This document shows positions 1 through 13,033 of a stretch of DNA of 64,000 bases, piece after piece (positions within the stretch are counted from its first letter, which is position 1; each line of letters starts with the position of its first letter). The translations under genes and the position numbers were made by a program. The notes beneath the pieces are model-generated. The model was not told where the DNA came from and did not search any database. It saw only the letters and a program-made list of their open reading frames with translations. The DNA lies in contig NGBS01000896.1 in assembly GCA_002245135.1 (NCBI GenBank), positions 1 through 64,000 of the forward strand, in the 5' to 3' direction. This DNA is from Proteromonas lacertae (Eukaryota; Sar; Bigyra; Opalinata; Proteromonadidae).

Positions 1-280
1 ATTACTTGAGTAATATATACTAATTTTCACCACAATATATCATTTACACATCAATTTCACAAAAATGCTTTATATTTATAAATATTGAGCCGTTTTCTTT
101 CGTCATTATTCATTTTTCTCTTAAATCATCACTAAGCATAGATAATGATATAATAACATGAATAGATTGATATATTTTTTATTTTCCTTTAATATAACAT
201 TATCAATATGATTTAAAATGCTTATAAGAAATCATAAAAGAGAGAGTGATATATAAGAAAAAAGAGTGAAATAATAATCA

Positions 281-395
281 GAATCGTTCATATCTACAAT
301 AAAGCACCGCATCCCATCAGAACTGCGAAGTTAAGATTGTACGAGCTATGATAGTAGTACAGTGGGGACTCTGTGCGAAGTCATAGTAACGATTC
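281..395 (+). rRNA. 5S ribosomal RNA
   Basis: A 115-nt RNA gene of the 5S family. The two ends are complementary (GAATCGTT at 281-288 with AACGATTC at 388-395), which gives helix I. The interior carries the conserved loop B/C stretch CATCCCATCAGAACTGCGAA followed by GAAGTTAAG, the A-box part of the internal Pol III promoter. A C-block-like segment with GTGGGGAC lies at about 363-370. A run of seven T follows directly, as expected for a Pol III terminator. It is a single copy here with no other rRNA nearby. The exact ends could be off by one or two bases. Confidence 0.9.
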
Positions 396-646
396 TTTTT
401 TTCTTTTTGTTTATTTCTTTTTTCTTTCCTTTTATTATGATGTGGAGCAGGTATAGAAATAATAAAATAAGACAAATAAATAGAATCAAACTCAATTAAA
501 AAGTAATTATACTTCATGCATAAAATCTCATTATTTGTCTATTATTATGTTATATTTAACTTCAATTTAATGTTCATTGAATTAATAAACAAAAACATTA
601 CACAAAGAATAATATAAAAAAAGTGTATTGAATTCTAGAAATAGAT

Positions 647-3600
647 TTATTTTAATCTAAGATTCACAGAATTTAAACCAGATAAACATTCTCCATCTTT
701 TAATTCTCTTTTTATCCATCTACCTTTTTCACAATATTTATATCCATTCTCTGTACATTCACTATTTCCTTCTATACATTCAGGATTTACATCTTCTTCT
801 CTTTTATTTATTATTGAAATTTCTTTAACATTTTCGTTTATACAATATTCATTTTCACCGATTGAAATTGTTTTCCAAATATTAGATATACATTTTCTAT
901 ATCCTTTACCTTTCACTCTTTCTGATATACATTCTTCTATTCCATTTTCTAAACAGAATATTTCACTTTTACAGTTATATTCAGATTTCTTTTGGTTTTT
1001 ACAATATTCACTATTCCAACCATCTTCGATTTTTACTATACTTCCACTTTGATAACATATTTCATCATCTTTTAATCTCTTTTCTTTCCATTTACCATTC
1101 TCACATATTTTATAACTACTGCCACAACTACATTCTTTCGATTTTTCACATACTTTTAATCCATCTTCGCATTCTTTTACTTCACAACCACAATTATGAT
1201 ATTTACTATTCATACATTCACTATTGTTACAACTATTCAATAATCGGATATTTAGGCCATCTTGATAGCATATTTCATTATTACTATCTCGTTCAAACCA
1301 TAAACCATTTACACATTCTAAATAACCTTTTCCACATTCACATTCACTCAAACACTTCTTTTCACCATTTATACAATTCTTTTCTAATCTTACAGATTTA
1401 CTTATTTCTTTACATTTTGATTCTATTTCTTTATCAGTTTTATGGAGAATTTCAATCTCTTTTTTATTATTTTCATAACATATTTCATCATATTTTAAAT
1501 CTTCTTCATATATTATTGAATCTTTTACTTTCAAATAACTTCCACCTAGTTTACATTCTTCTTTACATTTATAATTTCCATCTTTCATTTCTTCATTCAA
1601 TATTATACCTCTTGAATAACAATTCAATAGATTTTTATCTTTACATAAACCTCTTTCATTTATTATACCAATTTTCATATATTCTAGCTGATTCATTTTC
1701 TTCAACACAAACTAATTGAGAATTCTCTTCGACATTGGAATAGAAATATAAGGAATTTTTATCCATTTACCTTCATTATTACATATTTCGATTTCATTAT
1801 TTTCACAAGAACAAGATTCTACACATCGACTTGTATTCACTTTACAGGCTATTTCACTTGGATTTGGACTTGTTATTAAGATATCTTCATAAATTGGTTT
1901 ACAATTACAATCACCTTTTACTAAACCTTCACAATTACCTTGACTTCCACTTTCTTTACAACTCATTTCTTCTATTATACTTGTTCCATTTTGATAACAT
2001 ATTGTTCCATCTGCTAAAGGCATTCTTTTCCATACTCCCCAAACACATTGTAAGAAACCTTTACCACATTCACATTCACTTATACATTGGAATTCACCAT
2101 GAATACATTCAGGATCAATTGGAATTACAGTTGGATTTGAACTTGGTATTATTGTTGGTATTGAACTTGTAGGTATAGGAGTAGCAGGAGGATAAGGAGT
2201 TTTTATATTTTCACAATAACAATTACCATTTATTCTATTTTCACATATTGGATGATAATATCCATTACAACCATTCTCTAAAGATATTGAACTTCCATTT
2301 TGACCACATATTAATTCAAAACCGATTTCTACATGTTCCCATTTATTATTATTACATACATAATATCCATTTCCACATTCACATTCATTTTCACATAAAT
2401 ATTCACCATTTTTACATTCACCACTTGGTTTTACACTTGGAGTGTTTGTACCAGGATTAGGATATAAACACATACATTCACCACTTATTCGACCACTACA
2501 TATACCTTCATCATATCCTTTACAACCACTATCAATTGTTATATTATATTCATCTACTCTTCCACATACTAGATTATTCTCGATATTTATATATCGCCAT
2601 CTTCCATCAATACATTCTTCATATCCTTTTCCACATTCACATTCATTCAAACATCTTTGATTACCATTCACACATTCTGGAATTATCGTTGGAGCATTTG
2701 TTGTTCCACAAGAACATTCACCTCTTATTCGACCACTACATATACCTTCATCATATCCTTTACAACCACTATCAATTGTTATATTATATTCATCTACTCT
2801 TCCACATACTAGATTATTCTCGATATTTATATATCGCCATCTTCCATCAATACATTCTTCATATCCTTTTCCACATTCACATTCATTCAAACATCTTTGA
2901 TTACCATTCACACAGTCAGGAATTATTGTAGGATAAATTGTGCTTGGATGTATTATATTAGTAGGATTTATTATACTACTACAGTTACAATCACCTCTTA
3001 TTCTTCCTTCACATTGAAATCTCTCTCCTTTTTCTAAACAAGCACGAACTTCGATTATTGAACTTCCATTTTGAGCACATACAGTTCCATAAGCATTTGG
3101 CATGTATTTCCATATTCCATTCGTACATTGATAAAAACCAGCTCCACATTCACATTCACAAGCACATCGATATTCACCTTCTTCACAGATTCCAGCTGGA
3201 GGAGTTGGAATACATGGAATAAATGATGGATTTACTGTAGATGTTGGAACAGATGTAGGATTTTCACATTCACAGTTTCCACTTATCAAATTTGCACAAC
3301 TTCCTTCATCTAATCCATCACATCCACTCACTATCGATATGTTATATTCACTTTCTTGAGAACATACTAAATTGTTAGCTATTCGAACATATGTCCATTC
3401 ACCATCTATACATTCTTCATAACCATCTCCACATCGACATCTATCAATACATCTTTGACTTCTTTCTACACATACTGGATGAGTGGCAGTAGGAGTTACA
3501 GTTGAAGTTGGAGTATCACATACACAGTTTCCACTTATCAAATTTGCACAACTTCCTTCATCTAATCCATCACATCCACTCACTATCGATATGTTATATT

Positions 3601-6600
3601 CACTTTCTTGAGAACATACTAAATTGTTAGCTATTCGAACATATGTCCATTCACCATCTATACATTCTTCATAACCATCTCCACATCGACATCTATCAAT
3701 ACATCTTTGACTTCTTTCTACACATACTCCAGGAGTTTCTGTTGAACTGTTTGGAACTTCCACTCTAGTTATATAAGCATCCTTGAATATATTATCTTCA
3801 GGTTCTTCATTTCCTAATCTTTTGATTTCTCGATTTAAATCACTTGGATCATTCTCTATTTCATGAGCTGCTCTTTCGATATCATCTTTACTAATCGTAT
3901 TTGGAACTTTTATTTTTACATCAATTATTAAATCATATTTACCATCTATATTAGTATTGTGATTTATATTAGGTATTACTTCTACATAAAAATTATCAAA
4001 TGGAATTGATATATCAGACATATTAGAATAAATATGAATTAATCCATCTATTACTATACGATTTTCTATAACTGTTAAAGATGTAACATCAGCATTAGAT
4101 ATATTAGTGAAATATATAATCATTTCTACTTCATTATTATTATTAATTGTTGGTATTTCAGTTGTTGGTCTTTCAGTTGTTGGTTTAATAGTTGTTGGTA
4201 TTTCAGTTGTTGGTATTTCAGTTGTTGGTTTAATAGTTGTTGGTATTTCAGATGTTGGTTTTATAGTTGTTGGTCTTTCCAGTTGCTGGTTTAACAGTCG
4301 TTGGAATTATTTCACCAAACCAGAAATATGCATTATTTGCAGATGGTTCGAATCTATCTTTATTATATTCAGCAACAAATGAATCATTTATTTTAGGAAT
4401 TATATCTTTTAACATTTCGATATTATTCTTGTTTGTATCAAAATGGATTATAAAATATCGAGAATTATTATGGTAATAATTTGGTGATTTTTCTATTGTA
4501 ATATTCATCTCTAAAGAATTATCTAACACTTTTATTAATGCCTTTTTAATTCCTTTTTCTAAACCATCCATTACATTAAATCTATAATCAATTCGACAAT
4601 TAGCATCTAATGGTTCAGTTTTCACTTCTTCAATATAGATTATGTTCTCGCGCTTTATACAGGTTAGATTATCTATTACATAATATTATATACATCATCA
4701 GTTATATATATATATACAAGGTAATTGAATCATTTCATCATTCACTACAAGATATGCATTGTTACTATTTTCATTGATTCTCACACAATCATATTTATCT
4801 TTATTATCCATTTTAGGACAAATAAATGATTTCCCACATTCTATTTCAGCTTTATCACCGGTGTTTTCATAGTTTACTCCTCCACTACTAAAGTGTTTTC
4901 CTTCATAGTGTTCATAACATTCATCAACACCTTCTAACATTACTGAAGCAGAATAACAGTTACAATCATCGGTGTTTCTCCACACAAAATTAGAATCATT
5001 CTTACACTCATTTCTTCTTTCTATATTACTATTCTTACATATCTCATATTCTATTTATTAATATTATATAACTCTTCATTATATTATTTATACCTTTCAA
5101 ATTGATTTTTACTTCTAATTCACCATCATTATATTTCAATGTTTTATCATCTATACATTCAAAATATTGTAAATCACTTGGAGGAGTTGGCTTTATTGTT
5201 GAAGGACCTTCAGTTGTTGGTTTCATTGTTGTTGGTTTCATTGTTGTTGGTTCTATTGTGGTTGGAGTTTCAGTTGTTGGTTTCATTGTTGTTGGTTTCA
5301 TTGTTGTTGGTTTCATTGTTGTTGGTTTCATTGTGGTGGGATTTTCATTTATATATTCTTCTATATAGATTTTATCATTTTCATTCACACATGTTAGATT
5401 ATCTAAAATATACATTATAATATGAAACATATACCAGATAATCTTATCACTTCACCATTTATTATAACATCTTGTTTATTACTCTTTTCATTCACTTTTA
5501 CACAATCATATATTTTCTTATTATCGATATTTGGACAATAAAATGAATCACCACATTTTTCCATTCCAGCTTCATACTCATTCTTTTCTTTTTTACCATT
5601 GTAACTGAAATAATCGCCATTATAGTATATGTAACAATATCTTATAGCATCTGAATATTTAGAAGCAGAATAACAGTTACATTCATCCAGTGTTTTGGAT
5701 AATAGAGGCCAACTAGATATACATTTTTCTCTTTTTTCTATCATATCGTTATTTATATTACATTTCTGATATTCTATTTATTATATTATATTATATTATA
5801 TTATATTATATATTATTATTATACCAGGTAGAATTATCTTCACTTCTAATTCACCATCATTATATTTCAATGTTTTATCATCTATACATTCAAAATATTG
5901 TAAATCACTTGGAGTAGTAGGTTCGATTGTTGTTGGCATTTCACTTGTAGTAGGTTCAACTGTTGTAGGTTTCATTGTTGTTGGTTCTATTGTGGTTGGA
6001 GTTTCAGTTGTTGGTTTCATTGTTGTTGGTTTCATTGTTGTTGGTTTCATTGTGGTGGGATTTTCATTTATATATTCTTCTATATAGATTTTATCATTTT
6101 CATTCACACATGTTAGATTATCTAAAATATACATTATAATATGAAACATATACCAGATAATCTTATCACTTCACCATTTATTATAACATCTTGTTTATTA
6201 CTCTTTTCATTCACTTTTACACAATCATATATTTTCTTATTATCGATATTTGGACAATAAAATGAATCACCACATTTTTCCATTCCAGCTTCATACTCAT
6301 TCTTTTCTTTTTTACCATTGTAACTGAAATAATCGCCATTATAGTATATGTAACAATATCTTATAGCATCTGAATATTTAGAAGCAGAATAACAGTTACA
6401 TTCATCCAGTGTTTTGGATAATAGAGGCCAACTAGATATACATTTTTCTCTTTTTTCTATCATATCGTTATTTATATTACATTTCTGATATTCTATTTAT
6501 TATATTATATTATATTATATTATATTATATATTATTATTATACCAGGTAGAATTATCTTCACTTCTAATTCACCATCATTATATTTCAATGTTTTATCAT

Positions 6601-9600
6601 CTATACATTCAAAATATTGTAAATCACTTGGAGTAGTAGGTTCGATTGTTGTTGGCATTTCACTTGTAGTAGGTTCAACTGTTGTAGGTTTCATTGTTGT
6701 TGGTTCTATTGTGGTTGGAGTTTCAGTTGTTGGTTTCATTGTTGTTGGTTTCATTGTTGTTGGTTTCATTGTGGTGGGATTTTCATTTATATATTCTTCT
6801 ATATAGATTTTATCATTTTCATTCACACATGTTAGATTATCTAAAATATACATTATAATATGAAACATATACCAGATAATCTTATCACTTCACCATTTAT
6901 TATAACATCTTGTTTATTACTCTTTTCATTCACTTTTACACAATCATATATTTTCTTATTATCGATATTTGGACAATAAAATGAATCACCACATTTTTCC
7001 ATTCCAGCTTCATACTCATTCTTTTCTTTTTTACCATTGTAACTGAAATAATCGCCATTATAGTATATGTAACAATATCTTATAGCATCTGAATATTTAG
7101 AAGCAGAATAACAGTTACATTCATCCAGTGTTTTGGATAATAGAGGCCAACTAGATATACATTTTTCTCTTTTTTCTATCATATCGTTATTTATATTACA
7201 TTTCTGATATTCTATTTATTATATTATATTATATTATATTATATTATATATTATTATTATACCAGGTAGAATTATCTTCACTTCTAATTCACCATCATTA
7301 TATTTCAATGTTTTATCATCTATACATTCAAAATATTGTAAATCACTTGGAGTAGTAGGTTCGATTGTTGTTGGCATTTCACTTGTAGTAGGTTCAACTG
7401 TTGTAGGTTTCATTGTTGTTGGTTCTATTGTGGTTGGAGTTTCAGTTGTTGGTTTCATTGTTGTTGGTTTCATTGTTGTTGGTTTCATTGTGGTGGGATT
7501 TTCATTTATATATTCTTCTATATAGATTTTATCATTTTCATTCACACATGTTAGATTATCTAAAATATACATTATAATATGAAACATATACCAGATAATC
7601 TTATCACTTCACCATTTATTATAACATCTTGTTTATTACTCTTTTCATTCACTTTTACACAATCATATATTTTCTTATTATCGATATTTGGACAATAAAA
7701 TGAATCACCACATTTTTCCATTCCAGCTTCATACTCATTCTTTTCTTTTTTACCATTGTAACTGAAATAATCGCCATTATAGTATATGTAACAATATCTT
7801 ATAGCATCTGAATATTTAGAAGCAGAATAACAGTTACATTCATCCAGTGTTTTGGATAATAGAGGCCAACTAGATATACATTTTTCTCTTTTTTCTATCA
7901 TATCGTTATTTATATTACATTTCTGATATTCTATTTATTATATTATATTATATTATATTATATTATATATTATTATTATACCAGGTAGAATTATCTTCAC
8001 TTCTAATTCACCATCATTATATTTCAATGTTTTATCATCTATACATTCAAAATATTGTAAATCACTTGGAGTAGTAGGTTCGATTGTTGTTGGCATTTCA
8101 CTTGTAGTAGGTTCAACTGTTGTAGGTTTCATTGTTGTTGGTTCTATTGTGGTTGGAGTTTCAGTTGTTGGTTTCATTGTTGTTGGTTTCATTGTTGTTG
8201 GTTTCATTGTTGTTGGTTTCATTGTGGTGGGATTTTCATTTATATATTCTTCTATATAGATTTTATCATTTTCATTCACACATGTTAGATTATCTAAAAT
8301 ATACATTATAATATGAAACATATACCAGATAATCTTATCACTTCACCATTTATTATAACATCTTGTTTATTACTCTTTTCATTCACTTTTACACAATCAT
8401 ATATTTTCTTATTATCGATATTTGGACAATAAAATGAATCACCACATTTTTCCATTCCAGCTTCATACTCATTCTTTTCTTTTTTACCATTGTAACTGAA
8501 ATAATCGCCATTATAGTATATGTAACAATATCTTATAGCATCTGAATATTTAGAAGCAGAATAACAGTTACATTCATCCAGTGTTTTGGATAATAGAGGC
8601 CAACTAGATATACATTTTTCTCTTTTTTCTATCATATCGTTATTTATATTACATTTCTGATATTCTATTTATTATATTATATTATATTATATTATATTAT
8701 ATATTATTATTATACCAGGTAGAATTATCTTCACTTCTAATTCACCATCATTATATTTCAATGTTTTATCATCTATACATTCAAAATATTGTAAATCACT
8801 TGGAGTAGTAGGTTCGATTGTTGTTGGCATTTCACTTGTAGTAGGTTCAACTGTTGTAGGTTTCATTGTTGTTGGTTCTATTGTGGTTGGAGTTTCAGTT
8901 GTTGGTTTCATTGTTGTTGGTTTCATTGTTGTTGGTTTCATTGTTGTTGGTTTCATTGTGGTGGGATTTTCATTTATATATTCTTCTATATAGATTTTAT
9001 CATTTTCATTCACACATGTTAGATTATCTAAAATATACATTATAATATGAAACATATACCAGATAATCTTATCACTTCACCATTTATTATAACATCTTGT
9101 TTATTACTCTTTTCATTCACTTTTACACAATCATATATTTTCTTATTATCGATATTTGGACAATAAAATGAATCACCACATTTTTCCATTCCAGCTTCAT
9201 ACTCATTCTTTTCTTTTTTACCATTGTAACTGAAATAATCGCCATTATAGTATATGTAACAATATCTTATAGCATCTGAATATTTAGAAGCAGAATAACA
9301 GTTACATTCATCCAGTGTTTTGGATAATAGAGGCCAACTAGATATACATTTTTCTCTTTTTTCTATCATATCGTTATTTATATTACATTTCTGATATTCT
9401 ATTTATTATATTATATTATATTATATTATATTATATATTATTATTATACCAGGTAGAATTATCTTCACTTCTAATTCACCATCATTATATTTCAATGTTT
9501 TATCATCTATACATTCAAAATATTGTAAATCACTTGGAGTAGTAGGTTCGATTGTTGTTGGCATTTCACTTGTAGTAGGTTCAACTGTTGTAGGTTTCAT

Positions 9601-12480
9601 TGTTGTTGGTTCTATTGTGGTTGGAGTTTCAGTTGTTGGTTTCATTGTTGTTGGTTTCATTGTTGTTGGTTTCATTGTGGTGGGATTTTCATTTATATAT
9701 TCTTCTATATAGATTTTATCATTTTCATTCACACATGTTAGATTATCTAAAATATACATTATAATATGAAACATATACCAGATAATCTTATCACTTCACC
9801 ATTTATTATAACATCTTGTTTATTACTCTTTTCATTCACTTTTACACAATCATATATTTTCTTATTATCGATATTTGGACAATAAAATGAATCACCACAT
9901 TTTTCCATTCCAGCTTCATACTCATTCTTTTCTTTTTTACCATTGTAACTGAAATAATCGCCATTATAGTATATGTAACAATATCTTATAGCATCTGAAT
10001 ATTTAGAAGCAGAATAACAGTTACATTCATCCAGTGTTTTGGATAATAGAGGCCAACTAGATATACATTTTTCTCTTTTTTCTATCATATCGTTATTTAT
10101 ATTACATTTCTGATATTCTATTTATTATATTATATTATATTATATTATATTATATATTATTATTATACCAGGTAGAATTATCTTCACTTCTAATTCACCA
10201 TCATTATATTTCAATGTTTTATCATCTATACATTCAAAATATTGTAAATCACTTGGAGTAGTAGGTTCGATTGTTGTTGGCATTTCACTTGTAGTAGGTT
10301 CAACTGTTGTAGGTTTCATTGTTGTTGGTTCTATTGTGGTTGGAGTTTCAGTTGTTGGTTTCATTGTTGTTGGTTTCATTGTTGTTGGTTTCATTGTGGT
10401 GGGATTTTCATTTATATATTCTTCTATATAGATTTTATCATTTTCATTCACACATGTTAGATTATCTAAAATATACATTATAATATGAAACATATACCAG
10501 ATAATCTTATCACTTCACCATTTATTATAACATCTTGTTTATTACTCTTTTCATTCACTTTTACACAATCATATATTTTCTTATTATCGATATTTGGACA
10601 ATAAAATGAATCACCACATTTTTCCATTCCAGCTTCATACTCATTCTTTTCTTTTTTACCATTGTAACTGAAATAATCGCCATTATAGTATATGTAACAA
10701 TATCTTATAGCATCTGAATATTTAGAAGCAGAATAACAGTTACATTCATCCAGTGTTTTGGATAATAGAGGCCAACTAGATATACATTTTTCTCTTTTTT
10801 CTATCATATCGTTATTTATATTACATTTCTGATATTCTATTTATTATATTATATTATATTATATTATATTATATATTATTATTATACCAGGTAGAATTAT
10901 CTTCACTTCTAATTCACCATCATTATATTTCAATGTTTTATCATCTATACATTCAAAATATTGTAAATCACTTGGAGTAGTAGGTTCGATTGTTGTTGGC
11001 ATTTCACTTGTAGTAGGTTCAACTGTTGTAGGTTTCATTGTTGTTGGTTCTATTGTGGTTGGAGTTTCAGTTGTTGGTTTCATTGTTGTTGGTTTCATTG
11101 TTGTTGGTTTCATTGTGGTGGGATTTTCATTTATATATTCTTCTATATAGATTTTATCATTTTCATTCACACATGTTAGATTATCTAAAATATACATTAT
11201 AATATGAAACATATACCAGATAATCTTATCACTTCACCATTTATTATAACATCTTGTTTATTACTCTTTTCATTCACTTTTACACAATCATATATTTTCT
11301 TATTATCGATATTTGGACAATAAAATGAATCACCACATTTTTCCATTCCAGCTTCATACTCATTCTTTTCTTTTTTACCATTGTAACTGAAATAATCGCC
11401 ATTATAGTATATGTAACAATATCTTATAGCATCTGAATATTTAGAAGCAGAATAACAGTTACATTCATCCAGTGTTTTGGATAATAGAGGCCAACTAGAT
11501 ATACATTTTTCTCTTTTTTCTATCATATCGTTATTTATATTACATTTCTGATATTCTATTTATTATATTATATTATATTATATTATATTATATATTATTA
11601 TTATACCAGGTAGAATTATCTTCACTTCTAATTCACCATCATTATATTTCAATGTTTTATCATCTATACATTCAAAATATTGTAAATCACTTGGAGTAGT
11701 AGGTTCGATTGTTGTTGGCATTTCACTTGTAGTAGGTTCAACTGTTGTAGGTTTCATTGTTGTTGGTTCTATTGTGGTTGGAGTTTCAGTTGTTGGTTTC
11801 ATTGTTGTTGGTTTTAATGTGGTTGGATTTACAGTGGTTGGCTTAAGAGTAGTTGGTTTTACAGTAGTTGGAGTTACAATAGTTGGATCTTCTATGTAGA
11901 CAAAGCTATTGCGATTAACACAAGTTAAATGTTCTATTATATATATTATAACATAAAAAATATACTAGGTAATCTAATTATTTCACCATTAATTAGAAGA
12001 TCCTGTTTGTTACTATTCTCATCAATTTTTACACAATCATATGGTTTTTTGGGATCATAAATTATTTTAGGGCAATAAAATGATTTTCCACATTTTTCTA
12101 CTCCCAAATTACCAGTGTTACTGATTTCTTTTTCATTAAAACTGAACAATGTTCCATTATAATGCTTGTAACAATGACCAACAATCATTACTTCTTTTAA
12201 TGAAGCTGAATAGCAGTTGCAATCATCAAATGTTCTTATTGTTTTATGATAATCCTTTTTACATTCATTTCTTTTCTCTACCAACTCTTTACTAACATCA
12301 CATCTCTGATATTCTATAAAATGTAATACATAATATTATTATACCTGGCAGAGTAAACTTATAATGTTTATCAATATTATCATTATCAATATATTCTAAC
12401 GTAAACTCATCAGGACATCTAAACAAACAAAGAATTGATGGAACAAATAATAGAACAACAAATAAATGTAATAACTTCAT
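647..12480 (-). CDS. Giant secreted Thr/Pro-linked, cysteine-rich repeat protein (23 exons)
   Basis: Exon 1 (12345-12480) encodes a signal peptide beginning MKLLHLFVVLLFVPSILC. Then come 11 repeats, each of two exons: A (about 113 aa, with CNCYSAS, a Cys-x(6)-Cys-Pro motif and DCVK-NENSN) and B (NLTCVNEN, a Thr-Pro linker of xxPTT pentads, then LQYFECIDDKTLKYND). Exons join through GT-AG introns of 31-51 nt, all phase 1, so the frame runs on from repeat to repeat. Diverged repeats are at 11607-12313 and 4718-5050; nine near-identical A exons lie between. The last exon (4672 to 647) holds two SEA-like segments, then about 12 modules of six or more cysteines each with a G-W core. Predicted length is about 3,640 aa. 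The frame is broken near 4280 and twice at about 1685-1735. Probably a cell-surface or wall adhesin or mucin-like protein; the family is not recognised. Confidence 0.8.
2480..3730 (-). repeat. Two locally duplicated cysteine-module pairs
   Basis: Inside the long last exon of the giant gene, two modules have been duplicated recently. About 207 bp at 3271-3478 recurs at 3522-3728 (offset about 251-252 bp, in frame). A block of about 190 bp at 2489-2671 recurs at 2729-2911 (offset 240 bp, 80 codons). Each encodes a module with the order C-x5-C-x3-C-x-C-G, then E-C-I-D-G-x-W, then LVC, ending in a C-rich tail. Neighbouring modules at 1850-2470 and 3000-3200 are related but diverged, so duplication is stepwise. 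Confidence 0.85.
5094..11606 (-). repeat. Tandem array of 719-bp exon-A/intron/exon-B/intron units
   Basis: Units start every 719 bp, with two units of 734 bp (those covering about 7953-8686 and 8687-9420). One unit is exon A 339 nt, intron 32 nt, exon B 297 nt, intron 51 nt, as in 6154-6492, 6122-6153, 5825-6121 and 5774-5824. The 734-bp variants differ by one extra MKPTT pentad (15 nt) in the linker. Nine A exons and eight full B exons appear identical by eye, introns included. The last B exon (5094-5402) has diverged in its linker and C-terminal part. Both exon lengths are multiples of three, so gain or loss of a unit keeps the frame. Confidence 0.95.
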
Positions 12481-13033
12481 TTTTAATCTGTAATAAAAAA
12501 TAATTACAAATTTATAAGGAGAAGCAAATCCTAAGTGAAGCGAAACAAGAATAAATGTTTCACATCTTCTTTTAAAAAATTCCTAAAAAGATTCACAGAT
12601 AAAATGAAGAATATAAAATTATTTCTTAAATAGTTTCACATATAAATAACCATCTAAAGAATAAAAAGAGGATTTTATAATAGTAGAATCGAGTCAAGCT
12701 TTTTGTTTTTACTAAATTTCTAGGGTTTCGAATGTTAAATAGACTTATGAGGGATTTTATTTAGAAGTAAGATGATTCATAATTATGATAATTTAACAAG
12801 TAAGTAATAATACTGAAGAATTATACTATATTCAAAATTTAAAATTTTAATCTCTCTAATTCATCCTTTTCGTTTATGAAACTTTGTTATAATATAAATT
12901 CGATAATTTTGATGTAAAATTTTGTGTAAGTTCATTTATGTAATTGACATGTCAATAATGATAATTTACATTTTGCTGTTTATAATCTCTGTACCTTCCT
13001 TTACAATTTTGATTTTGTTAGGTTTAGATTATT
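12481..13033. other. Divergent intergenic region
   Basis: This 553-bp stretch separates the start of the giant secreted-protein gene (leftward) from the next gene (rightward), so it must hold both promoters. It is AT-rich with short T and A runs and no open frame of note. I see no RNA gene or repeat in it. Confidence 0.6.

Noticed and set aside
317-517. A 66-codon minus-strand frame
   Set aside because: It overlaps the 5S rRNA gene and its terminator and has low-complexity content.
4107-5420. Plus-strand frames rich in VVG repeats within the giant gene
   Set aside because: They are the complement of the Thr-Pro coding pentads and have no independent start context or conservation.
5796-11526. 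Two alternating small genes per 719-bp unit, starting MFHIIMYIL and MIEKREKC
   Set aside because: The MFHIIMYIL start lies inside the 32-nt intron, and both frames run into splice sites in matching phase. A signal peptide exists only at 12480.
5094-11606. CRISPR-like or satellite array
   Set aside because: Units are 719 bp, coding, spliced and without unique spacers; the organism is a eukaryote.
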